DNA from: Desulfobulbaceae bacterium | GTDB taxonomy: Bacteria; Desulfobacterota; Desulfobulbia; Desulfobulbales; SURF-16 | DNA: 12,860 nucleotides | Direction of reading: 5' to 3' | NCBI GenBank assembly: GCA_023230525.1 | Contig: JALNXE010000114.1 | Location: 1 to 12,860, forward strand | Shown here: positions 1 through 6,006 of the stretch, piece after piece | Layout of the letters: each line of letters begins with the position of its first letter | Numbering within the stretch: the first letter of the stretch is position 1 | Position numbers and translations under genes: made by a program | The notes under the pieces: generated by a model | What the model was told of the DNA's origin: nothing | Seen by the model: the letters and a program-made list of their open reading frames with translations, nothing else | Databases searched by the model: none

Positions 1-125
1 GGGGCTATATCTTATGGCGTTATTGCCTCGGCCCTTTTGAGGGATTCGTTGATCTGAAGAATTTTGTGATTATTCATTTGCTGCTTGGCGGCGCTTTGTT
101 CAGTTATCTCCTGGTCATTTTTTGA
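1..125 (+). CDS. C-terminal end of an unrecognised membrane protein (partial)
   Basis: The frame beginning at base 3 is open from the window edge to a TGA at 123-125 and encodes about 40 residues. It reads as a short polar stretch (WRYCLGPFEGFVDLKNF) followed by one strongly hydrophobic segment (FVIIHLLLGGALFSYLLVIF) running to the C-terminus. That pattern is typical of the last transmembrane helix of an inner-membrane protein whose C-terminus ends at the membrane face. The other two forward frames hit stops within the first 60 bases. The start and most of the gene lie outside the window, so no family is assigned. A chance open frame cannot be fully excluded at this length, but the amphipathic-to-hydrophobic composition favours a real gene end. 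Confidence 0.5.
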   Translation, partial: GYILWRYCLGPFEGFVDLKNFVIIHLLLGGALFSYLLVIF

Positions 126-149
126 TGAATTCGTAAAAAGTCTGTTTTC

Positions 150-209
150 ACCACGGAGCACACAGAGATCACACTAATTACAATTAGTTATCTTTGTGCT
201 CTCTGTGAT
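150..209. repeat. Large imperfect palindrome (REP-like hairpin)
   Basis: Arms at 150-172 and 187-209 pair with each other (i+j=359) over 23 positions, with only about four non-pairing positions and two G-U pairs, leaving a 14-base AT-rich loop at 173-186. The arms carry the purine-rich CACGGAGCACACAGAGAT pattern and its complement. It lies between the end of the membrane-protein gene and the CBS remnant. It could form a transcript-terminating or mRNA-stabilising hairpin, but no T-run follows on either strand. Similar CACGGAG/CACAGAG palindromes are, from general knowledge, common dispersed intergenic repeats in environmental bacteria. Whether this copy is repeated in this genome cannot be seen here. 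Confidence 0.65.
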
Positions 210-259
210 TAATTTTCAGTTTTCACGAGTCCTTCATTTTCTAACGAGAACAACCTTCT

Positions 260-619
260 TTATTCGTTTGGCTGCCGCCTTCCGGCTGACAGAAATGTTT
301 TTCCCTTGTCCCTGGCAATTTCCCTCATTGACTTGGAGGGATCCGTTTCCTCAACAATTTCCTGGCCGACGATCTCCTCGATGACATCCTCAAGGCTGAT
401 GACGCCGGTCATGCCGCCATATTCATTAACAACGCAGAGGAGATGCTGTCTGCGCTCAAAGAATTCAAGCAGGATGGTGTTCTGGGCTGTTTCCAGTTTG
501 TTCGATTTGGCAAGGATTTCGACCCGGCTTGCCGGCACGGAATAAAGCACCGTTCGATGGCACTGCACAGGGCTGAAACGAGGATGGTAATACCGGCTGC
601 CAGGCAGAGTTTTAATCAA
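260..619 (-). pseudogene. Remnant of a CNNM/CorC-type CBS-domain protein
   Basis: The predicted peptide contains FFERRQHLLCVVNEYGGMTG, then VISLEDVIEEIVGQEIVEET, then SMREIAR. This is the highly recognisable second CBS motif of the CNNM/CorC (hemolysin C-like, DUF21-CBS) family, whose full members are roughly 350-450 residues with an N-terminal membrane DUF21 domain. Here only about 120 residues are open. The membrane domain and first CBS motif are absent, and the part before the motif (roughly the first 50 residues) does not resemble the normal linker. The frame is open back to about base 655 with no credible ATG; the first usable codon is TTG at 617-619, with no clear Shine-Dalgarno. It ends with an unusual tail after the conserved MREIAR. 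The gene is therefore most likely truncated and decaying. A short standalone CBS protein is the alternative. Confidence 0.6.
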
Positions 620-665
620 GTGTACCTGGTTGGGCTGTGGTGAGAATAAATCAAATTATGAACTT

Positions 666-717
666 AGGAGCCGTTACGAAATAACATGGCCATTTTTTCA
701 ATTTCGTTACGGCTCCT
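666..717. repeat. 17-bp inverted repeat with 18-base spacer
   Basis: Arms at 666-682 (AGGAGCCGTTACGAAAT) and 701-717 are complementary at 16 of 17 positions. The 18-base spacer contains a T-run. The element sits between the CBS remnant and the PilZ gene. With the smaller hairpins just after it, it makes a 115-base block of dyad symmetries, as in REP/BIME-like intergenic repeats. It could also act as a transcription barrier for the minus-strand PilZ transcript, but there is no U-tract placed as in a standard intrinsic terminator. Confidence 0.7.
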
Positions 718-736
718 GAACTTGATTCCGGCTTAA

Positions 737-780
737 GTCATGCCGTAATGACGGAGGCCTCGGGACTTCGTAAGCGTCCC
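737..780. repeat. Two small hairpins abutting the PilZ gene stop
   Basis: Two short dyads follow each other: GTCAT...ATGAC (about 737-752) and GGGAC...GTCCC (about 762-780, 9-base loop). The second ends directly next to the stop codon of the minus-strand PilZ gene, so on that transcript a hairpin forms immediately after translation ends. No poly-U tract follows, so it is only a weak terminator candidate. It may belong to the same composite repeat as the 666-717 dyad. Confidence 0.4.
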
Positions 781-1182
781 TTAATGCGATGTAATCTCAG
801 GGAAGGAAACTTTCCCGGAGCTTTCTGCCAGAAATTCTTCTATTTTCTGCTGTTGCTCCATGCTTAACTCGCCGAACTGAACGCCGTTGCGCCGAATGAT
901 CGTTGATCCTGTCGGATGAATCGGGGCGGAATCCGTGGAGGTTATGGTTTTACAGGGAATATTTTCAAGGTAAAATCCGCTTGAGCTGTTTAAGATACCG
1001 AGTTCAAAAAAAGAATCCTGGACGATGTCCCTGCTGGTGAGAAAGCGAAAAGCCAAACCGCCTTTGCTGATGTTGATGATCTGCCCGAAGGTTGTTTCGT
1101 TGAAGACAAGAATGTCATCAGAAAGATGGAACCTTTGGAATTTTCTGCGTTCAACAACCGGTTTGCTTTGCTCCATGGACAT
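781..1182 (-). CDS. PilZ domain protein (c-di-GMP receptor)
   Basis: The 133-residue protein carries both halves of the PilZ c-di-GMP signature. The RxxxR motif is in ERRKFQRF (R13 and R17), and the [D/N]xSxxG motif is in INISKGG (N37, S39, G42). The remainder, to residue 133, has the mixed beta pattern of a single PilZ domain, so this is a stand-alone adaptor without membrane or output domains. PilZ proteins bind c-di-GMP and typically alter motility, exopolysaccharide or surface behaviour by protein contact; the partner is not evident here. The start is ATG at 1180-1182, preceded by an AAGGA-type Shine-Dalgarno about 6 bases upstream; M3 is a second possible start. The chemotaxis genes further right suggest a motile organism, but they are several genes away and not co-transcribed. 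Confidence 0.88.
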   Translation of the reverse strand: MSMEQSKPVVERRKFQRFHLSDDILVFNETTFGQIINISKGGLAFRFLTSRDIVQDSFFELGILNSSSGFYLENIPCKTITSTDSAPIHPTGSTIIRRNGVQFGELSMEQQQKIEEFLAESSGKVSFPEITSH

Positions 1183-1424
1183 ACTGTTCCTTCCAGGGGT
1201 GTTTTTTTTTACGGGGAAACCGTGTCTGGATATGAATTAAAAAAAAGCCTAACAAATACACCACAAATAAAAAAATGATACTCGATTCATTATGTGTTTT
1301 GCAATATTTATTCCTTGATTTTTTTGATTACTTTTACCATCTTTTCGGCATGATGCATTATTTGTGGGAAATTACAATAATTCATTTTCCCGGAAAGATG
1401 ACCGTTTTCGTGGAAATTTAATCC

Positions 1425-1958
1425 GTGCTGACCATTGATCGTTATGCCGCACTGCTTGCCCGCTTGAATGTGAAGAGCGGGAAGGCCATCAAAAATATCA
1501 TTCTCCTGCCGGGTATGGATTTCCTTGATCGCGGGAAGTGGTGGGTTGGGGGTGAGTGGCGATGCCGCCCCCATGAGGGAGTGGATGTGGTCTGCTGGGC
1601 GGATGACGCGGGGGAGAAACATTTCCTCGGGGAAGGAATAAAGGTGCCCTGCCTCCTGGCCGGTGAAATCCTGGCCATCTGCGATGATTTCCTGGGGCAG
1701 TCCGTTTTTGTCAGGGGTGACGGTGGCTCCCTCGGGGACATTGTCGCCGTGCATGCCCATATCCTGACGAAGGTCAGGCTGGGAGACCGCGTGGTGGCTG
1801 GTGAAGAGATCGGCATGATTGCCCCGGGGAATGGCCCGGTTCCTGCCCATCTCCATCTTTCCCTGCTCCGGTTCAGTCCGGCGCTGCCTTGGGCGGGTAT
1901 TGGCTGGAAGCATCTTAACGCATGCGACCGGAGCTTGTTTCTCAATCCATTTGCATAA
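1425..1958 (+). CDS. M23-like (LytM-fold) metallopeptidase domain protein without signal peptide
   Basis: The 177-residue protein keeps the full M23 (lysostaphin/LytM) pattern. HEGVD supplies the zinc ligands H50 and D54, VHAHI (H110/H112) the catalytic histidine region, the KVRLGDRVVAGEEIG stretch precedes the active-site loop, and PAHLHLS (H142, H144) is the HxH motif. M23 enzymes cleave peptide cross-links in peptidoglycan. Unusually, there is no signal peptide or membrane anchor: the protein begins MLTIDRYAALLARLNVKSGK, a soluble helical start. The start used is GTG at 1425, since an in-frame TAA at 1419-1421 rules out an N-terminal extension; the Shine-Dalgarno is weak. It is followed 18 bases after its stop by the 1977-2453 gene, so the two are probably co-transcribed. 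Absence of an export signal suggests a non-wall substrate, a metal-binding or regulatory role, or export by a non-Sec route. Confidence 0.8.
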   Translation: MLTIDRYAALLARLNVKSGKAIKNIILLPGMDFLDRGKWWVGGEWRCRPHEGVDVVCWADDAGEKHFLGEGIKVPCLLAGEILAICDDFLGQSVFVRGDGGSLGDIVAVHAHILTKVRLGDRVVAGEEIGMIAPGNGPVPAHLHLSLLRFSPALPWAGIGWKHLNACDRSLFLNPFA

Positions 1959-1976
1959 ACAATTAAGGAGTTTGTC

Positions 1977-2453
1977 ATGGCAGAGGCTATCGATAGAAAA
2001 TTAATTCCCAGTCTTCGTGAAGGAATTGATGTGGTGCGGATGATTTTTTTTAAGCAGCTGAAGGATTATCTGCGGGAAAAATTCCCAGAAAATGGGGATG
2101 TCTATGCCGGTATGCTTGCCGGGGCAATGATGAACGATCTTTTCGGCACCCCGAATCCCCAGGAGAAATTCAGGATTTTTGCTGAAGAAAACAGCAGCCG
2201 CATCAGGCAGGAGCTGGAAAACGTCCCCCAGGCATTTAACGACCTGTGCATCCTGCTTACCGACGCTTTGCGAATGCACTTTCTCTGTAATCATCAGGAA
2301 GGCATTGCCGGCGCTGGCGAGGAGTTTCTGAAAAAGGCAAGAGATTACGGCATACTGCTTGAATCCCGCGCTGTACCGTTGCCCAAAGGGTTTATGGAGC
2401 TGGTCTACAGGGTCGGCAAGGCGAACGGCTTAATTGTTGAGCAGAAAGCATAG
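1977..2453 (+). CDS. Uncharacterised helical protein, partner of the M23-like gene
   Basis: The 158-residue product has no motif I recognise. It is rich in charged residues, predicted to be largely helical (for example LREGIDVVRMIFFKQLKDYL and the run EEFLKKARDYG), and has no signal peptide or clear membrane segment. The FFKQLKDYLREKFPENGDVYAGMLAGAMMND stretch near the N-terminus and FMELVYRVGKANGL near the C-terminus look like packed amphipathic helices. The start ATG at 1977 has a strong Shine-Dalgarno (AAGGAG, about 7 bases upstream). Only 18 bases separate it from the stop of the M23-like gene, so translational coupling and shared function are likely. The reading frame, composition and ribosome site make a real gene nearly certain; its function is unknown. 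Confidence 0.85.
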   Translation: MAEAIDRKLIPSLREGIDVVRMIFFKQLKDYLREKFPENGDVYAGMLAGAMMNDLFGTPNPQEKFRIFAEENSSRIRQELENVPQAFNDLCILLTDALRMHFLCNHQEGIAGAGEEFLKKARDYGILLESRAVPLPKGFMELVYRVGKANGLIVEQKA

Positions 2454-2455
2454 GT

Positions 2456-2475
2456 GCGGGCTTTGGCTGGCCCGC
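2456..2475 (+). terminator. GC-rich hairpin just after the 1977-2453 gene
   Basis: GCGGGC at 2456-2461 pairs perfectly with GCCCGC at 2470-2475 around an 8-base loop, beginning 3 bases after the TAG stop. The stem is strong, but no T-run follows, so it may slow or stabilise the transcript end rather than act as a complete intrinsic terminator. Confidence 0.35.
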
Positions 2476-2544
2476 CAGGTTGGTAATCATCGTGATGCGG
2501 GGCTGCTATTGATTGTTTGCTCTACAAAAATAAAAAAAAGATGC

Positions 2545-2572
2545 TTGCATTCGTCCCTGATTTTGCTATGCT
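2545..2572 (+). promoter_or_regulatory. Sigma-70-type promoter candidate upstream of the 47-residue gene
   Basis: TTGCAT (2545-2550) and TATGCT (2567-2572) match the -35 and -10 hexamers at four of six positions each, with a 16-base spacer, in an AT-rich intergenic stretch. Transcription would start near 2580 and run into the small gene at 2668, leaving an untranslated leader of about 90 bases that includes the palindrome at 2596-2609. Confidence 0.45.
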
Positions 2573-2595
2573 GCTCTTTGATGAATTTTAAATGA

Positions 2596-2609
2596 TGAAT
2601 GGTCATTCA
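2596..2609. promoter_or_regulatory. Perfect 6+2+6 palindrome, possible TetR-family operator
   Basis: TGAATG-GT-CATTCA is a perfect inverted repeat lying about 15-30 bases downstream of the expected transcription start of the 2545-2572 promoter. Half-sites of the form TGAATG...CATTCA are typical of TetR-family repressor operators, and the position just downstream of a promoter suits a repressor site. No regulator gene is in the window, so the assignment rests on pattern alone. Confidence 0.35.
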
Positions 2610-2667
2610 GAAAAAATGATGTTTTTAGTTTGGTTTTTTTTAATCTGACGAATGAAGTGTTAACGAA

Positions 2668-2811
2668 ATGAGCAAACGTGAAGCTATCCGCATCCTGATG
2701 CTAAGTCCGATTTATTTCCGATTATCCCTTGCCGAACGGCATGAGCTGATTGAAGAGTTTTTGCAGATTCACATGCAGTCCTCTTTAAAGATGTCCCAGG
2801 ATAATAAGTAA
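2668..2811 (+). CDS. Small protein of 47 residues, unknown function
   Basis: ATG at 2668 opens a frame to TAA at 2809-2811, encoding 47 residues that begin MSKREAIRILMLSPIYFRLS and continue LAERHELIEEFLQIH. The composition looks like a genuine small protein: an N-terminal hydrophobic helix with SPIYFRL, then an amphipathic helix (LAERHELIEEFLQIH), and a polar tail. It has no cysteine and no full-length membrane segment. The Shine-Dalgarno is weak (GAAG well upstream), which lowers certainty. It has its own promoter candidate at 2545-2572 and a palindrome in its leader, which supports an independently regulated gene. I do not recognise a named family. Confidence 0.55.
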   Translation: MSKREAIRILMLSPIYFRLSLAERHELIEEFLQIHMQSSLKMSQDNK

Positions 2812-2856
2812 ATTATACTTTTTCATATCCGCTTTATATTTCCCTCAAACCCACGG

Positions 2857-2875
2857 GTTATGAATTTTTCATAAC
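2857..2875 (-). terminator. AT-rich hairpin overlapping the stop of the FmdB-like gene
   Basis: GTTATGAA at 2857-2864 pairs perfectly with TTCATAAC at 2868-2875 around a three-base loop. It overlaps the TGA stop (2869-2871) of the minus-strand gene and lies between two converging genes. The stem is AT-rich, and no T-run follows on the minus strand, so any terminator activity would be weak. Confidence 0.3.
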
Positions 2876-3357
2876 TCATAGAGCGTGTCATCTTCAGCTG
2901 GCGGGGTTTTGCCGGCCCCTTTCATTTTCCTCCGCATTGCCGCAAAGGGATCTTCATTTTCCAGGAGTTCTCCCATCTCCGCTTCGATTTTGTCCGGGTC
3001 TTCACCCGCTTCCATGCGGCTGATGGCCTCCTCCATGCCTCCACCTAACGAGAGACCGGTCTGCTGGGAGAATTTGCGCATGAGCTGGGCCATCTGCCGG
3101 GGATCGTCTTCATTGACATTATTGGCCTCCTGGGCAATCCCGGCCAGAACCCGTTCCATTTTTGCCTCATCAAAATCCGGGACAAAATCCGCTTCCTCCC
3201 CTTTTTTTGCCTTGCCTATGGTGGCGAAGGCCGAGACCTTGCGCTGCAGCGTACCTTGACATTTTGGGCAAGGGGGCTGGGCAGAGGTGTTGACCCGGCG
3301 CGAAAGAAAATTAAAGATCGTGTGGCAGTGCTGGCAGTAAAATTCATAAATCGGCAT
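2869..3357 (-). CDS. FmdB-family zinc-ribbon protein, extended form
   Basis: The protein starts MPIYEFYCQHC, the typical FmdB/CxxC_CXXC_SSSS opening, with zinc-ribbon cysteine pairs C8/C11 and C30/C33. The FmdB family was first named as a putative regulator of formamidase/amidase genes, but its role is poorly defined; the ribbon probably binds zinc and mediates nucleic acid or protein contacts. Most members are 60-110 residues. This one has 162 because of a long acidic tail (residues about 50-162, rich in E, D and M, e.g. RMEAGEDPDKIEAEMGELL) predicted to be helical. The ATG at 3355-3357 has an AAAGGA Shine-Dalgarno about 8 bases upstream. The gene lies 39 bases downstream of the ABC-F gene on the same strand, so the two are probably co-transcribed. 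Confidence 0.85.
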   Translation of the reverse strand: MPIYEFYCQHCHTIFNFLSRRVNTSAQPPCPKCQGTLQRKVSAFATIGKAKKGEEADFVPDFDEAKMERVLAGIAQEANNVNEDDPRQMAQLMRKFSQQTGLSLGGGMEEAISRMEAGEDPDKIEAEMGELLENEDPFAAMRRKMKGAGKTPPAEDDTLYEL

Positions 3358-3396
3358 GCTGTTGTCCTTTAGAGCTATTAAGCGGCAAGCTCCGGG

Positions 3397-5181
3397 TTAA
3401 TTGCGTGACTCAAGATCCTCCCAGCGGGCATAGAGCTTATTGACTTTTTCCTGGGTCGGCTGCAAAAGGGAACACCACCTGGCCAGTTCCTCCGCATTGC
3501 TGGTGACAGCCGGGTTTTCCAGCTGCTGGCGGCATTGCTCAAGTTCCTCCTCCGCCTTGAGGATTTTTTCTTCAATGGTGGCAAGTTCAAGTCTTTCCCC
3601 ATAGGTTAGTTTCGCCTCCCCCTGTTTCTGGGGCTTTTCTTTGACCACGGTTTTCTTTTTCACGGGTGCAGCCTGCCGGTTCTGATCGAGCAGCCACTGG
3701 TCAAAATCCTCATAAATGGCGGTCCCGCCCCTGCCGTTAAAGCCGAGAATTTTCGTGGTCACATTGTCGAGAAAAAAACGGTCATGGCTGACCAGGACCA
3801 CGGCCCCGGGAAAATCGATCAGGCTCTCCTCCAGCACGCAAAGAGAGGGGATATCCAGATCATTGCCGGGTTCGTCGAGCAGGAGGATATCCGCCTGCTG
3901 CAGCATGAGGCGGGCAATGAGAATTCTGGCCTGTTCGCCGCCGGAGAGGCGGCTTACCGGCTGATCGAGCTGATCCGGCTGGAAAAGGAAACGTTTGGCC
4001 CAGCTGACGATGTGCAGGGGGCTGCCGCGGTAGATGAGCGTGTCCCCGGCCGGGGAAAGGGACTGCCGCAGGGTTTCAGCCTGGTTGATCTGTTCCCGTT
4101 TCTGGTCAAAGAGAATAATACGAATGCCATCGGCCAGCATGATTTTCCCGCTGTCAGGCGTCATGGTGCCGGCCAGGATATTGATAAGGGTACTCTTGCC
4201 GCTGCCGTTTGCTCCCATGAGGCCGAGGCGGCTGCCCGGCGAGAGCACGAAGCTGAGACCGGTGAACAGAGGCCGGCCTGCCGCGGATTTGGAAAGATCC
4301 AGGGCCTCAAGTAATTTTTTCGTCTTGCGGCCGGTGGCATCAAAGTCAATCTTCACCTGTCGGTTGGCCGCGTTCATTTCCCGCACGGCGACCAGCTCAT
4401 TCTGCAGGTCATGTGCCTTATCAATGCGGAAACGGGCCTTGGTGGTGCGGGCTTTGGGACCGCGGCGCAGCCATTCCGTCTCCCGGCGCACCTTGTTGGA
4501 CAGCGCGGACTGGCGCTGGCTCTGGCTGTCGAGAAAGGCCTCTCTTTCTTCAAGAAAACGGCTGTAATTGCCGTTGACCCGGAAAAATCCCTCGGGATAG
4601 CAGCGGTTGAGTTCAATGATGCGGTTGGTGGTATTCTCCAGGAAGGCCCGGTCATGGCTGATGAGGATAAAGGCAAAGGCCGGGGTGGCCAGAATTTTTT
4701 CCAGCCACAGGATGCCCTGAATATCAAGATGGTTGGTGGGTTCATCCAGCAGCAGCAGATCCGGCTGCCGGATCAATGCCCGGGCAATTGCCAGTCTCTT
4801 GCGCCAGCCGCCGGAAAGCTCGGCGACTTTCTGGCGGCCGTCCGTGAGCTGGGTCTGGCCCATGATGATCTTAATGCGGCCGTGGCGGGAAACTTCGTCA
4901 TGGTCATCGGCGATAGCCTCCTCAAGGACCATCTCCACCGTCTGGTCCGGCTGGAATGTGTCATCCTGAGCCAGGTAAACCACCTGTAAACCCTTCCGGC
5001 TGATTACCTTCCCGCTGTCCGGAGTTTCCAGGTTTGCGAGAATTTTCAACAGGGTTGATTTGCCGGAACCGTTCGGCCCGATAAGGCCGAGACGTTCATT
5101 GCTGTAAAAACTAATGGATATGTCGGTAAAGAGCTGGTGTGCGCCGAAACTCTTACTGATGGACTGGCAATTAATAATCAT
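3397..5181 (-). CDS. uup: ABC-F family ATPase, Uup-like
   Basis: The protein has 594 residues and two fused ABC ATPase domains with no transmembrane part, the ABC-F layout. Domain 1 has Walker A GPNGSGKST (35-43), signature LSGGW (122-126), Walker B LLLLDE (142-147) and H-loop H176. Domain 2 has Walker A GANGSGKST (323-331), signature LSGGE (412-416), Walker B ILLLDE (432-437) and H-loop H466. A charged interdomain linker spans about 205-280, and a C-terminal coiled coil spans about 520-594 (LTYGERLELATIEEKI onward), as in Uup. ABC-F proteins act on ribosomes or nucleic acids: Uup binds branched DNA and affects transposon excision precision and ribosome function. The second Walker B is followed by PGNDLD instead of the usual PTNHLD, a modest change. 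The ATG at 5179-5181 lacks a strong Shine-Dalgarno. Uup versus another ABC-F subgroup is judged from the C-terminal coiled coil. Confidence 0.85.
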   Translation of the reverse strand: MIINCQSISKSFGAHQLFTDISISFYSNERLGLIGPNGSGKSTLLKILANLETPDSGKVISRKGLQVVYLAQDDTFQPDQTVEMVLEEAIADDHDEVSRHGRIKIIMGQTQLTDGRQKVAELSGGWRKRLAIARALIRQPDLLLLDEPTNHLDIQGILWLEKILATPAFAFILISHDRAFLENTTNRIIELNRCYPEGFFRVNGNYSRFLEEREAFLDSQSQRQSALSNKVRRETEWLRRGPKARTTKARFRIDKAHDLQNELVAVREMNAANRQVKIDFDATGRKTKKLLEALDLSKSAAGRPLFTGLSFVLSPGSRLGLMGANGSGKSTLINILAGTMTPDSGKIMLADGIRIILFDQKREQINQAETLRQSLSPAGDTLIYRGSPLHIVSWAKRFLFQPDQLDQPVSRLSGGEQARILIARLMLQQADILLLDEPGNDLDIPSLCVLEESLIDFPGAVVLVSHDRFFLDNVTTKILGFNGRGGTAIYEDFDQWLLDQNRQAAPVKKKTVVKEKPQKQGEAKLTYGERLELATIEEKILKAEEELEQCRQQLENPAVTSNAEELARWCSLLQPTQEKVNKLYARWEDLESRN

Positions 5182-5366
5182 AAAATGAGAAAAATATGTC
5201 TCGCAACAGTTTTTGGTCGTGACATGGTAAAGGATTGATGTAATCAGTTAATCTAATCTTTTTTGCTGAAAAATAAAGGTGGAGAGATTTTTTTTTGTCT
5301 TTCCCCGGCAGCAATCACCGCCACGGCAAAACAGCCGGCCCGGCACAAGCGATTCCTTAAAAAAAG

Positions 5367-5396
5367 TTGACTTCTCAAGTGGGTATCGGGCAAAAT
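5367..5396 (+). promoter_or_regulatory. Sigma-70-type promoter candidate upstream of the CheX-like gene
   Basis: TTGACT (5367-5372, five of six consensus bases) and CAAAAT (5391-5396, four of six) are separated by 18 bases, in the intergenic stretch between the divergent ABC-F and CheX-like genes. It would give a leader of about 55 bases before the ATG at 5459. The rest of 5182-5366 holds no other element I can support. Confidence 0.4.
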
Positions 5397-5458
5397 TGAT
5401 TCCTGGTAAGTGACATCCTGTTTCAGGGAAAATATATTTTACAGATGAGGTTGTTGTC

Positions 5459-5995
5459 ATGTCGGATGAGCCGGAAACCATTGATATCGTGGCTAATATT
5501 TTCAGCCAGGCCATTAAGAAAACCCTGGAGAAAAGCACCAAGAAAACCATCAAATATTCTTCGACGTTTCAGTCCATCCCCCGGGTCAGCCTTAAGCCTG
5601 CAATCGGATGTTTTGTCATGTTCTCCGGCGATTATTCCGGGCTGGTGGTAATGAATTTCACCGCCGAAGCGGCCATGGATCTCTATAGAAGTTACATGAC
5701 CAATATGGGTTTGCCGGAAAGTGATTTAGTCCGGGAATGCACATCAAATGACGTCATTGATACCATGGGGGAAATGACAAATCAGGTCATGGGCCGCGCC
5801 TTGAGCATGGTGGAAAGCAAATTTGAACTTACCTCCTATTGCGGCCAGCCCAAGGCCCTGGCCTTGAGTAATGCCATTACCCTCACCCCTGAGATGGATT
5901 ATCAGACCAATCGCCGGGTTTCCTTTTCCTTGGGGACCAACAGGTTTCATATGGAGCTTGCCCTGGAACAGACCCGGTTTGTTATCTGCAAATAG
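5459..5995 (+). CDS. CheX-like chemotaxis phosphatase domain protein
   Basis: The 178-residue protein resembles the CheC/CheX/FliY phosphatase fold. The helix NDVIDTMGEMTNQVMGRAL contains the ExxN catalytic pair (E105, N108), as in CheX, where glutamate and asparagine remove phosphate from CheY-P. An alpha-beta core with FSGDYSGLVVMNF before it and a C-terminal beta-hairpin region (MELALEQTRFVICK) fit the family. CheX acts in the cytoplasm to switch off the chemotaxis response or similar two-component outputs. The start ATG at 5459 has a GAGG element about 9 bases upstream and a promoter candidate at 5367-5396. It is convergent with the chemoreceptor-hemerythrin gene, 11 bases apart end to end. 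A CheC-like or other uncharacterised subgroup of this fold is possible because only one ExxN motif is present. Confidence 0.75.
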   Translation: MSDEPETIDIVANIFSQAIKKTLEKSTKKTIKYSSTFQSIPRVSLKPAIGCFVMFSGDYSGLVVMNFTAEAAMDLYRSYMTNMGLPESDLVRECTSNDVIDTMGEMTNQVMGRALSMVESKFELTSYCGQPKALALSNAITLTPEMDYQTNRRVSFSLGTNRFHMELALEQTRFVICK

Positions 5996-6006
5996 CGGAG
6001 AGCCCG

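Noticed and set aside
1351..1421. 22-codon frame just before the M23-like gene
   Set aside because: No Shine-Dalgarno and no protein-like composition; it ends with the TAA that limits the M23 start and looks like chance.
1308..1913. Minus-strand open frame of 201 codons
   Set aside because: It lies opposite the M23-like gene, whose protein carries the complete HxxxD and HxH motifs. The minus-strand translation is proline- and histidine-rich with no recognisable domain.
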